Assembly (NCBI GenBank): GCA_030062745.1
Contig: CP099839.1
Coordinates: 3,514,615-3,578,614 of the forward strand
Source: Capitulum mitella
Taxonomy: Eukaryota; Arthropoda; Thecostraca; Pollicipedomorpha; Pollicipedidae
Reading direction: 5' to 3'
DNA: 64,000 nt
Below are positions 1-16,100 of this stretch, in pieces. How positions within the stretch are numbered: the stretch's first letter is position 1; every line of letters starts with the position of its first letter. The translations under genes were made by a program, and so were the position numbers. Below the pieces are notes generated by a model. The model did no database searches. It saw only the letters and a program-made list of their open reading frames with translations, and had not been told where the DNA came from.

Positions 1-1876
1 CTATGTTTGCAATGGAGTAGTGGTATTGGTTAATGCATTAAGTAGTTCTAGAATATATCGTATGGCATGAATGACATTCACAACGTGTAATGATGTTCGG
101 AAACCCAAGTATGGTCGAAACTGACTATCTTCTTGTTTTGAAAAAAACTTATGGTTACGTCTTGATTCTGCGCTTCACTCGTCAGAGACCAATGTCATCG
201 GGGTGCACAGAAGCAAAATTGCAAATTATCCCAGGAGCTGTGCTGGTTCTTTTAACTAAACGTTTCAACGAAGTTCAACATTTAAGAACAAAAGCATTTC
301 GGTTTGACTCACAAACGAAACGGCCGTCTTGTTAAGCTCTAAAATAAACATAGCCGTATTAAACAGTGATTTCTTTCGCTGAAGTGGTGACAGACAGCCG
401 GGAACATTCTGCTATCACTTCACAAGAGCAAGCCACAAACTGAAGCTCCAGTTCCCATTGCGCCGTGGCGTGACCGTCGTCCGCTCCCAACGAGTCGGCG
501 CCGGGCGTGAAGCTGCTGTCACCTTCAGCGTCTCCTTCGCGCTCCACGACCTCGCTATGCGAACGAAGTTCCTTTGGTTTCCCATCGCGCGATCCGGGCT
601 GAGCAGCGTACGTCGACCGATGCATGTTTTGACGGGAAGAGGCATCGAGCGCAAACAGGCAAACTGGCTTGGCAGAACACGCCGCTACGTTACGGTGTGG
701 TACAAAACATTAAGAGGCGGGCGAGACAGGACAACAGGGTTATATAAGTACGTACTTATGTATCATGCACGTACGTATTATGCCCTTCACGCATGGGGTA
801 GGCCCGCTCACGTGCAGGGTGGCCCTGTCGAAATGGGCGACGTTGTCCCGAGCGCTCTAACGGTATGTAACAATGGTACGACTGCAGCGGCCATATAGGT
901 GCTGAAAGTTTCTCTTTGTTCTTCATTCCAGATTTTTCTACAAGGTTTTTCAGGTTTCCCTGAGACCTGCAGGAAATCGGAAAACATCGTATGCTCTAAT
1001 GCAACATACCCGAAAATGCGTAATAAAATACCTATTCATAGGCAACCGGTTCAATCCAGCAGCTATCCTCTGTCCGTCTTCTGCGCGACTTTCAACGGAA
1101 AAGGAAGTCAACTGAGCTTCCTTCGTTTACACGCTGCTAAGGCGAGAGGTGGCCAGTACTACCCCGTGGCCGGTGCTGTCCCGGTTTCCCCTACACCTTT
1201 GTTGTTCTGTGGCTCCAGCAAGTCCGGTGTCAAGTGACTGTAGGGATCGTACCAACTTCCCTCCCTGTACTGTTGCAGGCGGCCAAATCGCAGCTACTGA
1301 CGAAGCAAATCAATGCTGACGAAATGCCTACAGAAGGCAAAAAGAACTGATGTATGTCAAAACATGGGCTGCACAAATTAGTAGCGTATACGCGGTACAT
1401 AATACCATGTTCCGTATACGTCCTTTTTCATCTTCTGTATCCTCTATTACGTTTTAGGGAATACTAATCGGCGTAAATATCCGATCCGATCGACTTTGCG
1501 CCTCATCGAACTTCCATAAGCGGCATTTACATGTTATCCATATGTTCCATCGCCACCAGTACTGATACCGCGCCGCAGAACCATGGCGTAATTTGGACAT
1601 GTTTTGGGCACTGCTGCGTGCGAAGTCGATGGTGCAAAGGTCCGTTTCACACAATTTTTAAGGTTGCTTGCAATTTTTTAAAACCATTTTGTACGGCTTC
1701 ACAGCATGGATCCAAGTTTTCTCTTCTTGATTCCCTTGTCAAACCTAATATCACACGGTCCGACTTTTGGTAACTTGTCATTTTATCCAACCAGATTTCG
1801 GCGATGGTAACGACATCTAGGAAGAAGAGTCACAACAAGGGTGCCGCCGGACTGTCAGGTCTTAGGGGTTTCACGA
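1..1876. other. No recognised gene
   Basis: Mixed-composition DNA. Open frames reach 146 codons (458-898) but show no family resemblance and overlap others on the opposite strand. Nothing else seen. Confidence 0.5.
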
Positions 1877-2500
1877 CCCCAAAAATGTTTGAAGGGGTAC
1901 GCTCTACCGAGGTTACTCTGAAAGGTTACCCTGAAGTTACTCTGAGAATTACTCTAATGAAAACCGAGGCTATCGCCAAAATGTTTTGAGAATGGTAAAC
2001 AACAGAACACAAGAAAAACAAGCCTATAAAGGGGCCCCTATCAGCCTACAGGGGCCGCTGCAGGCCTATAGCTGACCCCCTGCCGACCTGCAGGGGCTCC
2101 CTGCTGTCCTGCCCTCTGCCGGTCTTTTGGTCACCCTAACGGCCTGTAGGGACCATCTACCAGTCTGTAGGGCCCCTGCCGGTCTGTAGAACCCCTGTCG
2201 GCCTTCGAAAGGCCCCTTCCGGCCTGTAGAGGGAACCCCTGGTGTCATGTAGGCCCCTGCTGGCCTATGGGTCGACAGGGGTCCCTCTCTGTCTAAAGAT
2301 AGCCCCATGTCGGCATGCAGGGGTCCTTATCGGTCTGCGGAGGGCCATCTACAGGCAGACAAGGGGCCCCCACAGGCCTGTAGGGGTCTCCTGCCAATAT
2401 GTAGGACCCCTGTCGGCCTGTGGGGCTCCTCCCAACCTTCGGAGGGCCACTGCTGTCAAGGGGGCCCACATGACGTGAGAGGGCCCACTGCTGGGCGGGG
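1877..2500 (+). repeat. Composite minisatellite element, copy I
   Basis: A unique flank at 1877-2000 (ATGTTTGAAGGGGTACGC, ACCGAGGTTACTCTG, AACCGAGGCTATCGCCAAAA) is followed by a GC-rich array of about 20-28 bp units of the type GGCCTGTAGGGGCCCCTGCC (2022-2500). The flank and array together match copy II at 22430-23207 in reverse. Unit length and sequence drift, so open frames across it in all phases are by-products. Confidence 0.8.
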
Positions 2501-3055
2501 ACCCCGACATTTTCGGCTGGCTGCGTCCCTGGTCACAACGATAGGCTGCTTTTCCACCTTATTTGAAATCAAAAGTCTGAAACGAGAGCTTACCTTCCTG
2601 CTGCAACATGACATAATCAGAAGGCTTTTGACAGAACAAATATTAGCTCCACGGTCGATGTCAAACAACCACCACGCCTTAAACGCTGAAGGAGAAGACG
2701 CCAGCCATCCAGCAACGGCGAAACCTCTTAGGAGATGGGGACGAGCGTAATTTTTATCTCGTTTCTTTCCATGCACCGACGGACGGTTAATGTTAAGAGT
2801 TGCCCTTAAGTTGGAGGAGCAAGTGCCCCCTCTGTCCCCCCTTGCTCCAACGCCTATGCAGCGGGCTCTTTTGTAAGCATGGCAACAACACTTCTCCTCG
2901 GAAACCAAAGACAAACAATAAAGGCTGTTCATTTGTTCACATGAATAACGTATAGGTTTTATTGTTTTTGGTACACAACTTTGAAGGAATTTTTAGTGAG
3001 TGGAGGGCGTTTAGGTTTATACCATGTTTAAGACAAACGTACATATTAAGTAAGG

Positions 3056-3089
3056 TTGACGTTTAGGTCGTTTACGCCCTAAACGTCAA
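3056..3089. repeat. Perfect 12 bp palindrome with 10-base loop
   Basis: TTGACGTTTAGG at 3056-3067 and its exact reverse complement at 3078-3089. It lies in otherwise featureless AT-rich DNA. Confidence 0.9.
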
Positions 3090-3812
3090 GGCAAAGTATA
3101 ATTAGCATAAATCACCTTATGATAGAAAACGTTAAGACTAATTTAAATGTTTCTAAAACTTTTCGGATATCTCCCTTAGGTATTAATTGTAGCAAAACTG
3201 CGACGTGTTTGAGTTCATATTAATGTATTTGGCAGCACTCAACCCAGAAATTTGGAACATTTTCTTCAGGCAGTCCTAAATCACCAGCCTCCAAAGGCGT
3301 TTAACCTTTTCTCTTCAGGAGCCGTGCCATATACTCTTCGCCAGCATCAGATGTCTTCGAGAAAACCGCTTATAATTCAGCGAAGGCGAATATCATCGCT
3401 TTTTCCAAAAACAAATACTCTGAGCTCCACCGAAACAACTTCTAACACACGACTGTTGGCATTCGGTGTTCTTTTACTGAAGTCGGTTGCAATGTGTCTT
3501 ACAGCCAAGGAGCACGCCGACAACAAAGCATCACCTCGTCTGAAGCCGACGCAACACGATGCTTTTCAGATGGTTTAAATTCCGCCTTCGTCTTGAAAAC
3601 TTCAGCGTGGCAATAGCGCTAAAAATGGCGCTGCTTGCCGAAACGTGCTGTCGGCGCGGATTGTAGGGCAGCGGTCGTCACGTTTGGCTGGACATTACCG
3701 CTGGCTTTCGCAGCTGTCATTCAGCGAGTGGGCGCAGTTACTGCTGAAACGGCACACTTCAGTTTTTCAGCGAGGACACATTCTGTCGCCGCAGCGCGTT
3801 CGCCTGCATACC

Positions 3813-3835
3813 TACATACATACATACATAGATGC

Positions 3836-3907
<72 letters not shown>
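3813..3907. repeat. (CATA)n then (TA)n microsatellite
   Basis: CATA units at 3813-3830, then about 70 bp of TA. Confidence 0.97.
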
Positions 3908-3910
<3 letters not shown>

Positions 3911-4133
3911 GGGATTTACACGCACAAGCATCCACAATGGCTGTGCCTTGATAAACGCACTAATATTGAGGCAACCTCTCTGAACCGCCCAGGCGCGCTG
4001 TGTTTCCAGTTTCACCAAGCTCGGTTTGACTTTGTCGATGTGTCTGCGTCCGCCGTCCATGAGAACTGGCGCCTGAAAATTCTCTTGCTGCCCATTCTTG
4101 CAACGTTTTCGCCAGCGCCCTGTCTTCTTTTTG

Positions 4134-4184
4134 TTTTTTTTTTTTTTTTTTTTTTTTTGCTGGGGAGAATTTTTTTTTTTTTTT
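4134..4184. repeat. Two poly-T runs
   Basis: T-runs of about 25 and 15 bases separated by GCTGGGGAGAA, followed by G-runs. Low complexity, and possibly poorly assembled. Confidence 0.95.
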
Positions 4185-6329
4185 GGGGGGGAAAAATGGG
4201 GTTTTTGTGGGGGTTTTCCACAATCTTTCACATCCATTGGATGCACATATCTCGGCTTCAGTTACAGCTCTTGGTCGGTTTTTCTCAGAGCAACGCTGGT
4301 GACTGCTTATTTTTTGGAAATCAGGTATTGTCTTTTACGTCCATAAAAACGTTCAAAGAAAAACGTTGTTTGGTAACTGTGCACCATTAGGTTTCGTGCG
4401 GTGAAATCCTGCCATTATGATTCGTTGTGATGTGTGTCTTCTTTTCTCATTAGCCCTTTGCTAGGTGCTTTTTTGGGGGAGGGGGTCGTAAACAAACCCA
4501 GGACAACATGGTTACACGTCAGTCCCATTACGAACTGTTTAATCCTTTGCCGTAGTTTTTTGGGCTGTAAATGAACCAGGAACGTCATGGTCATTTTTAA
4601 GTTCCATTAGGTAGTCATTACCCTTGGTGTATTACGTGTGTCTTTCATGGAGACGCACGTAACTACTTCTTCATGCTTCTAATTCATGCGATAGAATACT
4701 TTTAAATATTGTCCATGTCAGTTGTGCTTCCATTGACCAGTGAACTTCTTGTAGATCTTAAGTGGTTAGCAGTGAACAGTAGGCTTGATTAGCCTACGTG
4801 ATGCATTAAAAGGGCACCTTGAGAACAAATTTGACCATTTCAAACGCGGCTGAAAATGAAGGGGAAATTTTCTTCGTTTTGTAAGAGCAAGGGTCGCGTT
4901 TTTTCCGAATGTACAACTGTGTTTCTGCTGAGGAATGCCGTAAATGTGTCTTGTACGTGCATCATATTTGCAACAATCATATCCAGTTCAAATGAGTTAA
5001 TATATACATTCGCTCTACTTCTGCCCATATCTGCCTTTTCCATGCAAACATCCGCCATTACGTTACCTGCTTATGTACATTTGCATCCGTGTATTTGGCT
5101 GACCTGCTTAGTTTTGCGCAGATTTATGTCATCGGGTCGACAGTTATCACGATTCCATGAAACCCGAATGATTCTAGGCTGTTTCTCATCTTTTACCAAA
5201 AAAAAACGGAGGCAGGCAATGGACGCGGGGGTTGATGATGTCTTCTCCGATGCCGTTCTTGAGAAGCTGTCTAAATTACCTCAGCTCCTTGTGTTGATTT
5301 TCAGCGTTCAGACGCATTCTACTCTTACAAAGCAACATTTATTTGTTGAGACAATGGTGAGCATCGCCGAAATGTGCACAGACAACTTCCAAAATGATAA
5401 ATTAGGTACGGTGCAAGAATGAAAAAGACGCCACACGTAATCTTCGCAATATATATGACATAAGTTTTTCATACACATCCCGCGCCACGTAAATGTCGCC
5501 CAACGCACGCCCTGTTTGTAACAACAACAGCGGCAAGCAGGCGAATCGTAAAGCCTAGCCCAAACCAACTATGCCCACGGATAGGATTTAGTTAGTTCCG
5601 ACATCAGCGTGCATCGGTTTGGTTTATGTTAGCCACACAATCCGCTTACCCCAATGCGACGACCAGTGTCAAAGGTGCGACGCTCTCAGAGACTGAGAAC
5701 GGAACAGAAAGTACGTGGCCTAACAACGCAAGCTGTATAAAGGACCGGACGCCGGAAATGAGTACCGAACCATACAAGCACGTAAATCCGTAGGTCACAT
5801 CATTATGACGTACACTGTACAATTCAAAGACACTACTGCAAAAAATACGCGTGCCGTATTTACCACTGAGAAATAATGGTACGCGGGTTGGTGGCATCCG
5901 ACCATGCCATTTCTTTACCGTGACTGATACTACCGGATGCCTGTTTATTAGCGTGGCCGCAAATGCGAACGCCCTAAACAATGCCATTCACTGCACAGCT
6001 GAGAGTCGCTGATTATGGTCACGTGACTATGAGACGTCGCACCAAGGTCGGCGAATGATCCGCCTCGCAGTCGGAGCCAGCGTCGGTCGGCCACCAGGGA
6101 CCTCCGCGGGCGGTTCCTCTCGGCCCTGTGGTCCTGGCGCCGCCAGTGTTCGTCTGGAGAACGACCGAACAGGGTCAGTTCGGCTCAGTATGCCCCTGCC
6201 CCCCCCCCACTTCAGTCGCCTCGTAACACAACATTGGCCGCGGCCTGTTTCCTTTCTCCGTGTTGTTTTCGACCTATATGTTGCCCCACCTTTGTTTATT
6301 ATTTACTTCAGGATGCTTACTTTACTCGC

Positions 6330-6605
6330 TTCAGCTTCTTCCCGGCCTCTGCACTGTTCCGGTCTGTGTGCTGTTCTCGATCTGCGCATCATTCCCGCTC
6401 GTCACGCAGCTCTCGTCTCCGTGTTTTTCCCGATCCGCGTATTGCTCTCAGGTTTTGTATTTCTCTGGCTTTGTGCATTGTTTATGACGTGTTGTTATTT
6501 GTGTGGCGGCCTTCCCGGCCTTCGTATTGCAGCAGGCCTGTTCGTTGTGTCAGGTATCTGTGTTTTCCCACGTTTTCGTATTGTTCAGGGCCTTTGCGTG
6601 TCACG
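6330..6605 (+). repeat. Degenerate 18-20 bp minisatellite
   Basis: Units near GGCCTTTGTATTGTTCC repeat about 15 times with heavy drift. They create a hydrophobic open frame (6055-6666) that I do not take as a gene. Confidence 0.5.
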
Positions 6606-9600
6606 TGAAATATCTGCCAAGATGGCAAACTTCATTCATAAACACTGTTCACCTAAAAAGACATAATGTGCAAACTTTGCCCACATTCGTTATTGCTATC
6701 GTTATCACGTACGAAGAATAGTAGAGCACTGCTAATGGACATCAATATCCATCATGCTTACTAGAGTTGCAACTTTGAGTTACCGCAGGCACGGCTTCAG
6801 GCCCAAACTTAGGCACGACGTACCCACAACGGGTCCGTGCTTAAACAGGCTGTGCCTATGCCGTGTCTCCGAGAAATGAAAGCAAAATACGGATGTGAAA
6901 TGTGAAATCACATAATTGACCACAACAGGTATGACTCAGTTGTAACACAGTATAAGTACAGGATAAATTCGTTAAAGTGAGCAAAAAAAAAATTGCATCG
7001 TGTAAGACTAATCAAGAGATACGGCCAACAACATGCCACATTTCTTAGAACTGGATAAATGGCCCCCTTCCACGGATCCCATTCTGGGCCCATCCAATTA
7101 GCAACCCATAACTTTTTAACAGTTCTGGAACAATGTTTTACCACAGGCTAACCAAGAGTTACGTGGTTGGTTTTGGGCCAAAATCGAATCGAAATTTTAC
7201 ATATCCACTCGCACTGACCCTGGTACCATGTGTGAAGAATGCGCTGCAATGCAAACACCCCGCACAGAGGTCCAAACGCCTAATTTCTGCAAAATCATAG
7301 GTATCAAGGCAGCAACAAGGTGAGAAAATAGGGCAATGACAGTGCACATCCTTCGGCAGCACATGCATCATGAAAACATTTCTCATCTAGAACTCTGATG
7401 GGTAGTGGATGTATGAGACTTCATTTGGTATTGACCGGAATACTGAAAACTGCAGTACACAGTGTCGGTGGACAGGAGCACCAAAAATACTTGAAGCTGT
7501 GTTTGCAGAACTGTTACCAAACTCTTCTTAGCTACTTGCCCCATTTCATTCTGAAAAAGCTGAGCTCAATGAACAAAGTGGCAGCATGTACTCAGTACAT
7601 ATGAGACGCCTTTTTACGATTACAGCACAAATGCGAACGGGTCAGGAAAACTACTTTCGCGTATTTTCCGCATTAACCCAACAGGATTTTACGTCGGCAG
7701 AGTAAAATGCACGCGTCAATTCCAAGGCTTACTTATCTTTGCGTACGGCGGCGATGAGAGGAGATTTTCTACGTTTCTGGATGATTTTCATCGGATCACT
7801 GTATTTTCCAAGGGGTACATTTATGGAACAGACTTCTGGCCTCTGTGGTTCTCACTGTCTCTTTGCTGTGCAATAAATGCATTTGTTTCAGCTTAAGGTA
7901 TTTGGGTTTGAACATCATCCTGTGATTGTGGTCCTGAGCTGCATACCGTAAAATCTGTGCCTTCCATGATAGCAGAAGGTGAGACAAATCTGTAACCTCA
8001 CGTTGTGCACGGGTTGAAAATGCACTGTGGAAGTCGCGGTAGTTCGGGGAACGGGCCATGTCTCCATGTATTTGAGACGCACGCATCTGCCTTTTTCTAC
8101 GCCAAAGACACTGAACTTCACAATGACGTAACCCTTACACTGAAGGTTAATCCTCGTCCGGCGCGGGGTCGTTTTATGGCCCCGTGCGGTTTTTCTTGAA
8201 TAACTTCTTTGCGACGGAAGATAGTGTTGATTTTTCTTATGGCTACTTTTTACACATTTTTATACCTCAAGCTAAATTTTCAGGATTTCTCTTGCAACAG
8301 GCGACCTGTTGTCTTTTTGTCAAGGTCACGCTATTCGTATTTTTAACCAAATCGAACAAAACATTTGATTTGTTGGAAACTGGGTACTGCGATGTTGTGC
8401 TACATGTTTCTTTGATAAATGTGTGTGTCAACGGCCTGATTTTTGTGTATGAGAGGGGCCACGTCTTCAGAGGTCACGACGGGTCAAACGTGCATATCAA
8501 GCATTGATGTCAAACGCCATTGTCATTTTGTATGCGGAACAAGTGATGCCTACATTAGCAAGAAAGCTCTGCTCCGATCCACCACGTCAACATTATTTCG
8601 GCGAAAATCGTCTGACATAAGGGAAAGCCAATTTGGAGATCAAGGTCACGTTAGGTCAGAGAAATTCGAGAACTCGAAAATGCGAAATTTGCGTCCCTAG
8701 TGGTGACAAGGAGAAACTATTGCGGCCATCCTAATGATATGCTAGGATAGACCCTGTGCTCGCCTACCTGCACATCAAATTTGGCGGCTCTTGCTCGAGT
8801 GCTTTTCGACCAGGAGCGATTTCCGATAAACGACATGAGCGCTCCTGGTGGTGACCTTGGGAATTAAGGAATAAACCTAAATATGCAGCCCCTTCCCAGC
8901 CCGAGTGGAACTGGCGTACCAAGTGTGGCACGCGTGTCGTCGCTCGTTTGACCTGTGACAAGACAAAAACGTAAAGGGACTATCATGCTTCCCATTGCAA
9001 GACCCACTGACCTAGACCCAAAAACCCATGCATTTGCCAAAAGCTAAGGCAACGGCCAATACGTTGGTGCTTATAGAATTGATTTATTGGCAAAAGTTTG
9101 GGAACTATATTGCTACAAACACTTAAATATATTTTGACATGGCCGTTTTGAAGTTATTACCGTGATCTGGAAGGTCACATTTTGACGTTATGAAACCAAA
9201 ACTCGAATATCGCTCAGTTGCTTACGTCACAAGCAACACAATGGTTTTTACCGCATTGCTCTATCTCTCTTGGTTCAGAAGTCAGCACGGGGTCGTTTTA
9301 GGCCTTACCCCTTGCCGGACCAAGGTGTAAAAATTGCCCCGTCGGACGCGGGTTAATACACTGACTTCAAGATAAAAGACTTATATTTCGCAAATTCTGT
9401 TTGTTTTGACATAAAAAGGAGCAACTGTATGGGACTCCAGATGCAAAGTGAGGCATGGACCCTCCCTAACGCACCAGCTCACTTTGAAACAGCAGAATGT
9501 TGAAATTTAGTGTTCTAAACTGTTAACTGTGATGGCTCTTCATCCTCAATTTTTCTCCATTCCCTTCATCCATGAGCTAGTGTCAGGCCTGAATTGCTTT

Positions 9601-10169
9601 ATGGTTGGTGCATGAAAGCTTCTGCTGGAACATATCAGAGTCGTGCTGCACATTTCTAGCGCAGTAATGGCATTCCACTGTATGGCACGTAGGAGACAAA
9701 GAATTTCATAACGATTGCTTCTTGAGCCTGGCATTCCAGGCGACCATTGTTTTCCATCACTTAAGCTGTCTGTGTGTGTGGGTGGGTGCGTGCGTGCGTG
9801 AGTGCGTGCGTGCGCGTGTCTGTGTGCGTGTGTGCGTGTGTGTCTCTGTGTGTGTGCACAATCATCATCACAATCATCACAATCTCAATCACATCACAAT
9901 CGTCAAAGTCATCCATTGTCTGGGACTTGACCTAAAATTTGTGACAACACGAGTTGGCCACTTAGCATATATGTTACGGTTGCTGGCAGCTGTTCCAGTT
10001 ATGCACGCAAAACTACTGCAGATATATTTGCATAATGGCAAACTCATCAGTATTCATATTGATAAATTTGTATAATATAAATAATATAGATATAGATACT
10101 GAAAAATATTGGGCGGTGACCAACCCTGTCTATATGAAGCCATGCTGTGTCCAAGCGTGTTCGAAGAGA
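6606..10169. other. No recognised gene
   Basis: Mostly AT-rich, with phrases such as GGGGTCGTTTTA recurring at about 8167 and 9291, which suggests unclassified old repeats. No coding signal seen. Confidence 0.5.
9769..9900. repeat. Degenerate (TG)n and (ATC)n low-complexity tract
   Basis: TGTG/GTGC-rich sequence at 9769-9857 followed by CATCA-type repeats. Confidence 0.9.
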
Positions 10170-11420
10170 TTTATGTTGTGGCTGGAACCGAAGGCGGAGC
10201 CAGCATTTCGAAACACTTTGCAACTCTAATGCTTACGGACTGCCAAAAGCATCGGAAACGCGCCCAGCGTGCTCGCCGCGTCCTCACGGGCACTCCATCA
10301 CCGTTCGAGGCCCTCGGTCGTCCGCAGAGAAGCCAGAATCCCCACCTCCGACAGGGCGCCGGAGGACCGGGTGCGGCGTCGAGGACTTGAGCCATCGTGG
10401 CGACCGGAAACGATGTGAGGCTGCTGGCAGCCGAGGCGCCGGCGCCGGAAATTGTGCCCGGACGCCAACGCGCTTCGCCTGAGAAGAGGACCACATCCGA
10501 ACTCCGGCGTCTGTTCTGGAAACTGTTTCCGCTCAAAGCCGATTGGTTATTCTGGTCAGGCTGTTCAAATAATAGATAACAGTCATGACTGCATGGCGTT
10601 ACACCTATCAGGTTAATTTTCGGAAGCTTAAATATTTCCGCTCATAAAGTAAAGTTTTTTTTTTATTTTACGCATACAGCCACACCCTCAGCTGGCCGAT
10701 CAGATCAAAATGAGAAAGCTTACATAAATCGGGGTCTATCGAAGCTTCAACACCGTATACACTATTTGTTCGCCCTTTTCTCCGTCGAATGATGACAGAG
10801 CCACGCCATTAAATCCTCGAGAACGAGCGAGAAGACATTAAACACTTCAGCCATTCGCAATGCGTGGTCCTTTTGCATATGATTGTGAAGCTGAAGGTAC
10901 TGTGGCCGTTTATAAAACAACGACGCATGCCGCATTCTCTCCAGCACATGTGTCGCTGCGCCAGCTGGTGCCGCAGCGCGGCAAACGTGACGCGCCGGCT
11001 GCTGCGACGGGCTCGCCGCGGCCCGCCGGCGCTGGCAATGGCCGCGGCTGGGGCGAAACTGACCGTCTGGACGGTCTGTCGGCTGTCCCAGTCCGGCGGG
11101 CGAGGCTGGCCACGCGACAGAGAGCTCTGGTCACGTTCCCACCCCACTGCACGGGAGTTACGGAAGATGCGGTTTCTGACGAGACTGCTCCGGCCTCTGC
11201 TGAAGCCTGGCCGGAGCGTCCAGCCTCTCACAACGACACGGCGATAAACACGGCACTGTCGTGACGGGATGCGGAAAACGCCCCTATCCGCTCCGTCTAC
11301 CTCCCTCTCACGCGCAGGGACCGCCGGTCCCTCGGTCCCCTCGTCCTCCCCTCACGCACAGACGGTGGCGACTCACGGGACGTCTGGTGGAGGCGCGGCC
11401 GACCCGGGCTCCGCCGGACG
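10170..11420 (-). other. GC-rich segment downstream of the stop codon, possible 3' UTR
   Basis: CpG-rich DNA runs from the TGA of exon E down to about 10230, broken by an AT-rich stretch at 10540-10850. It has several overlapping open frames on both strands whose translations are Arg/Ala/Pro-rich and unrecognised. On the minus strand a potential polyadenylation signal (AATAAA inside AAAATAAAAAA) occurs near 10664. This would give a 3' UTR of about 0.75 kb. A minus-strand ATG in good context at about 10394, followed by an open frame to a GTAAGC, is an alternative (first exon of another gene) that I cannot support further. Confidence 0.3.
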
Positions 11421-11555
11421 TCACTGGCAGCGGCCCAGCAGGCGGCTGACGAGCACCAGCAGTGCGAGGCCGGCCGGCAGAGGGCCGTCCGCCCGACGGC
11501 CGGCCGCCGAGCCCGGACACAGCTCCGGCGCCGCCTGGTACCGGCTGCAGTTGCC
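11421..11555 (-). CDS. Terminal coding exon (exon E) with probable GPI-anchor signal
   Basis: This exon begins after the acceptor ACTCGTTGCAG in phase 0 and encodes GNCSRYQAAPELCPGSAAGR, RADGPLPAGLALLVLVSRLL and GRCQ, then TGA at 11421-11423. It adds an NCS sequon and two cysteines. A small-residue stretch (GSAA) is followed by a spacer and a hydrophobic C-terminal tail (residues from GLALLVLV), which is the layout of a GPI-attachment signal and implies a cell-surface protein. Total coding length over the five exons is 674 bases, which is exactly one base short of 224 codons plus stop, as the phase-1 start of exon A requires. The weak point is the distance from exon D and a GC-rich rather than pyrimidine-rich acceptor context; an unrelated exon with compatible phase cannot be excluded. 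Confidence 0.66.
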   Translation of the reverse strand, partial: GNCSRYQAAPELCPGSAAGRRADGPLPAGLALLVLVSRLLGRCQ

Positions 11556-11622
11556 CTGCAACGAGTCGCGCCGCGTCACCAGCCGGCGGCGCCCGCCCGT
11601 CCGCCGCCACCGGCGTCACAAC

Positions 11623-11736
11623 GTGCTGCTGCTGCCGCTGCTGCTGGTGCTGCTGCTGCTGCTGGTGCCGCTGCTTCTGCCGCTGCCTCCGTGGTCGCCA
11701 CCGCAACCGCCGCCGCCGCCGCCGCCGCCGCCCGCC
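11623..11736. repeat. (CTG)n and (CCG)n triplet tracts next to the exon E acceptor
   Basis: Imperfect CTG/CCG triplets at 11623-11680 and a pure CCG run at 11708-11730, about 70-180 bp into the large intron (minus-strand sense, just before exon E). Confidence 0.9.
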
Positions 11737-12239
11737 GGCAGACGGCTGGCAATGACAGACGTCAGACAGCTTCCGCAGCGGCCAACCCCGGCCAGTCACA
11801 CACGGCGTCAACCAAGTGACTCGAAATTATCTGGGACCCTGCAGCATCTGCCAGCAGCCCGAACCAAACAGAACAAAAGGTGCTTTAGAGACTTAATGGC
11901 TGAATGACTCCTGTCATTCTACAGAAACAAACTCAGCCTGAACTTTGCGCCGTCTTTAAGAATCAAAACGCTCCGAAATGCACGACAAATCTTCGAAAAG
12001 TCAAACTGTCTAAAGACAAAAGTTAAACATGATATCTGCCAACCACAGATGAAAAATAACGAAAGTATTAACAATGCATCGTAGAGGGGCTTTCTCCTCA
12101 CAAATTTCTTCGCTCCGTTTAGTACTGTTGACAAGCGCCCGACCGGGACAAGGCTCAAGTGGTTTCCGGAGGACATCAGAATCAATGCGTTACAAAAGTT
12201 GCATATGGATGAATATATTCTGAATTATATAAAAACTTT

Positions 12240-15100
<2,861 letters not shown>

Positions 15101-15103
15101 TCG

Positions 15104-15185
15104 CATATTACTAGTGAGGACACTAATGGCACAGGGATGCGCGAGATTTATGTGTTTCTTGAGCGCATGAATGGTTTTGTTGAAG
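15104..15185 (+). repeat. Inverted repeat arm, left of the gag relic
   Basis: About 80 bp containing GAGATTTATGTGTTTCTTGA and GGTTTTGTTGAAGATG. It is the reverse complement, with about a quarter of positions changed, of 16058-16142. In its own sense it reads GMREIYVFLERMNGFVEDV. Confidence 0.75.
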
Positions 15186-15382
15186 ATGTCAGAATAGTCG
15201 GAATCTTGGTCAAAATATAGAATTGTGGCCGGCTACAATACTTTACATGATGTCAGAATGGCCAATGACCTATAACCAAAAGTACTTTCTGGTTTGATGT
15301 CTCCGTGATATCTGTTCTCTCATTGCCTACAATGTTCACAGCCAGTAGTTGACCACTTCCTGGCCCACTTAAACTGACTGGA

Positions 15383-16100
15383 ATGACAGTCTGGAGGCAA
15401 CGAGGAAGCCATAGATCAGACAATGGAAAAAACTATTCCATTGCCATTGGACTGGATTCAAAACCCGAGGGAATTCAGATCGCAGCATTTCTGATATTTG
15501 TTGGATCCGAAGCGTTAGCAATATTGAACGGATTGTGTCCTAATGAGACTAAACAAAGCAATCTGCAGACTATTATCTCAAAGCTCGAAAGCTACGGCGT
15601 CAATAACTCAAAGAAATATTAGAGAGATACAAGTTCAACATCAGAAATTTAGGACCAAAAGAGATGTCTGATGAATACGTGGCTCATTTGCGTCAACTCG
15701 CTAAAGCATGCAACTATGGCACACTTGAAAAGAGCTTAAAACGGGACTGGATAGTTCTGTGAATACAAAAGGATATGCAAAAAAGTCTCCTTCAAGAGGC
15801 AGATTTAACGTTACGGCAAACTGTGTAAACGGCCAGGGCTTACGAAACCGCCAGCAAACGGATGCAGGAAATAAGTAGACAACAAGAGCCGGAAGTAAGC
15901 GCGGTCAGAGGCGACAACAGTGTGAGAGACCACAGCGATCCCGACCTCAGCAATGCCTCAGACAACCGGGAAACCAGACGTGCCACTCCTGTCTGGTGGA
16001 CGTCATCCATTCCAGAAAAACATGTATCCGGTGTGGGCCAAGAAGTGCCGGACATGTAACAAATTCAACAAAACCATCGATACGCTCAAGAAACACATAA
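15383..16100 (+). pseudogene. Ty3/gypsy gag relic
   Basis: The first frame (15383-15622) reads IAIGLDSKPEGIQIAAFLIF, GSEALAILNGL and KLESYGVNN, matching the capsid region of gypsy Gag (W..F…G......Q...LL...G.EA..I...). After a frame break, MSDEYVAHLRQLAKACNYGT, LEKSLKRDWIVL, LLQEADLTLRQTV follow, the C-terminal capsid part. Then RRATPVW and CHSC / GGRHPFQKN / KKCRTCNKFN remain from the zinc knuckles, with a frameshift and a Cys-to-Tyr change. Several stops are present. No protease, RT, integrase or LTR was recognised nearby, so this is an isolated gag fragment. Confidence 0.75.

Larger units (their letters stand above)
2501..6329. other. No recognised gene; low-complexity tracts only
   Basis: Contains the 3056 palindrome and the TA and poly-T tracts listed separately. 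A 188-codon frame at 4856-5422 has no recognisable domain and no coding-like context. Confidence 0.5.

Noticed and set aside
3635-4390. 251-codon frame with an Ile/Tyr repeat and Phe runs
   Set aside because: Translation of TA and poly-T tracts.
4856-5422. 188-codon plus-strand frame
   Set aside because: No domain, no splice or codon evidence, Cys/Phe/Ser-rich translation typical of random AT-rich DNA.
6055-6666. 203-codon hydrophobic frame resembling a membrane protein
   Set aside because: Lies on a degenerate 18-20 bp minisatellite; hydrophobicity follows from the T-rich unit.
11269-11907. 212-codon plus-strand frame with Leu and Pro runs
   Set aside because: It is antisense to exon E and to CTG/CCG triplet tracts; the homopolymer runs come from the triplets.
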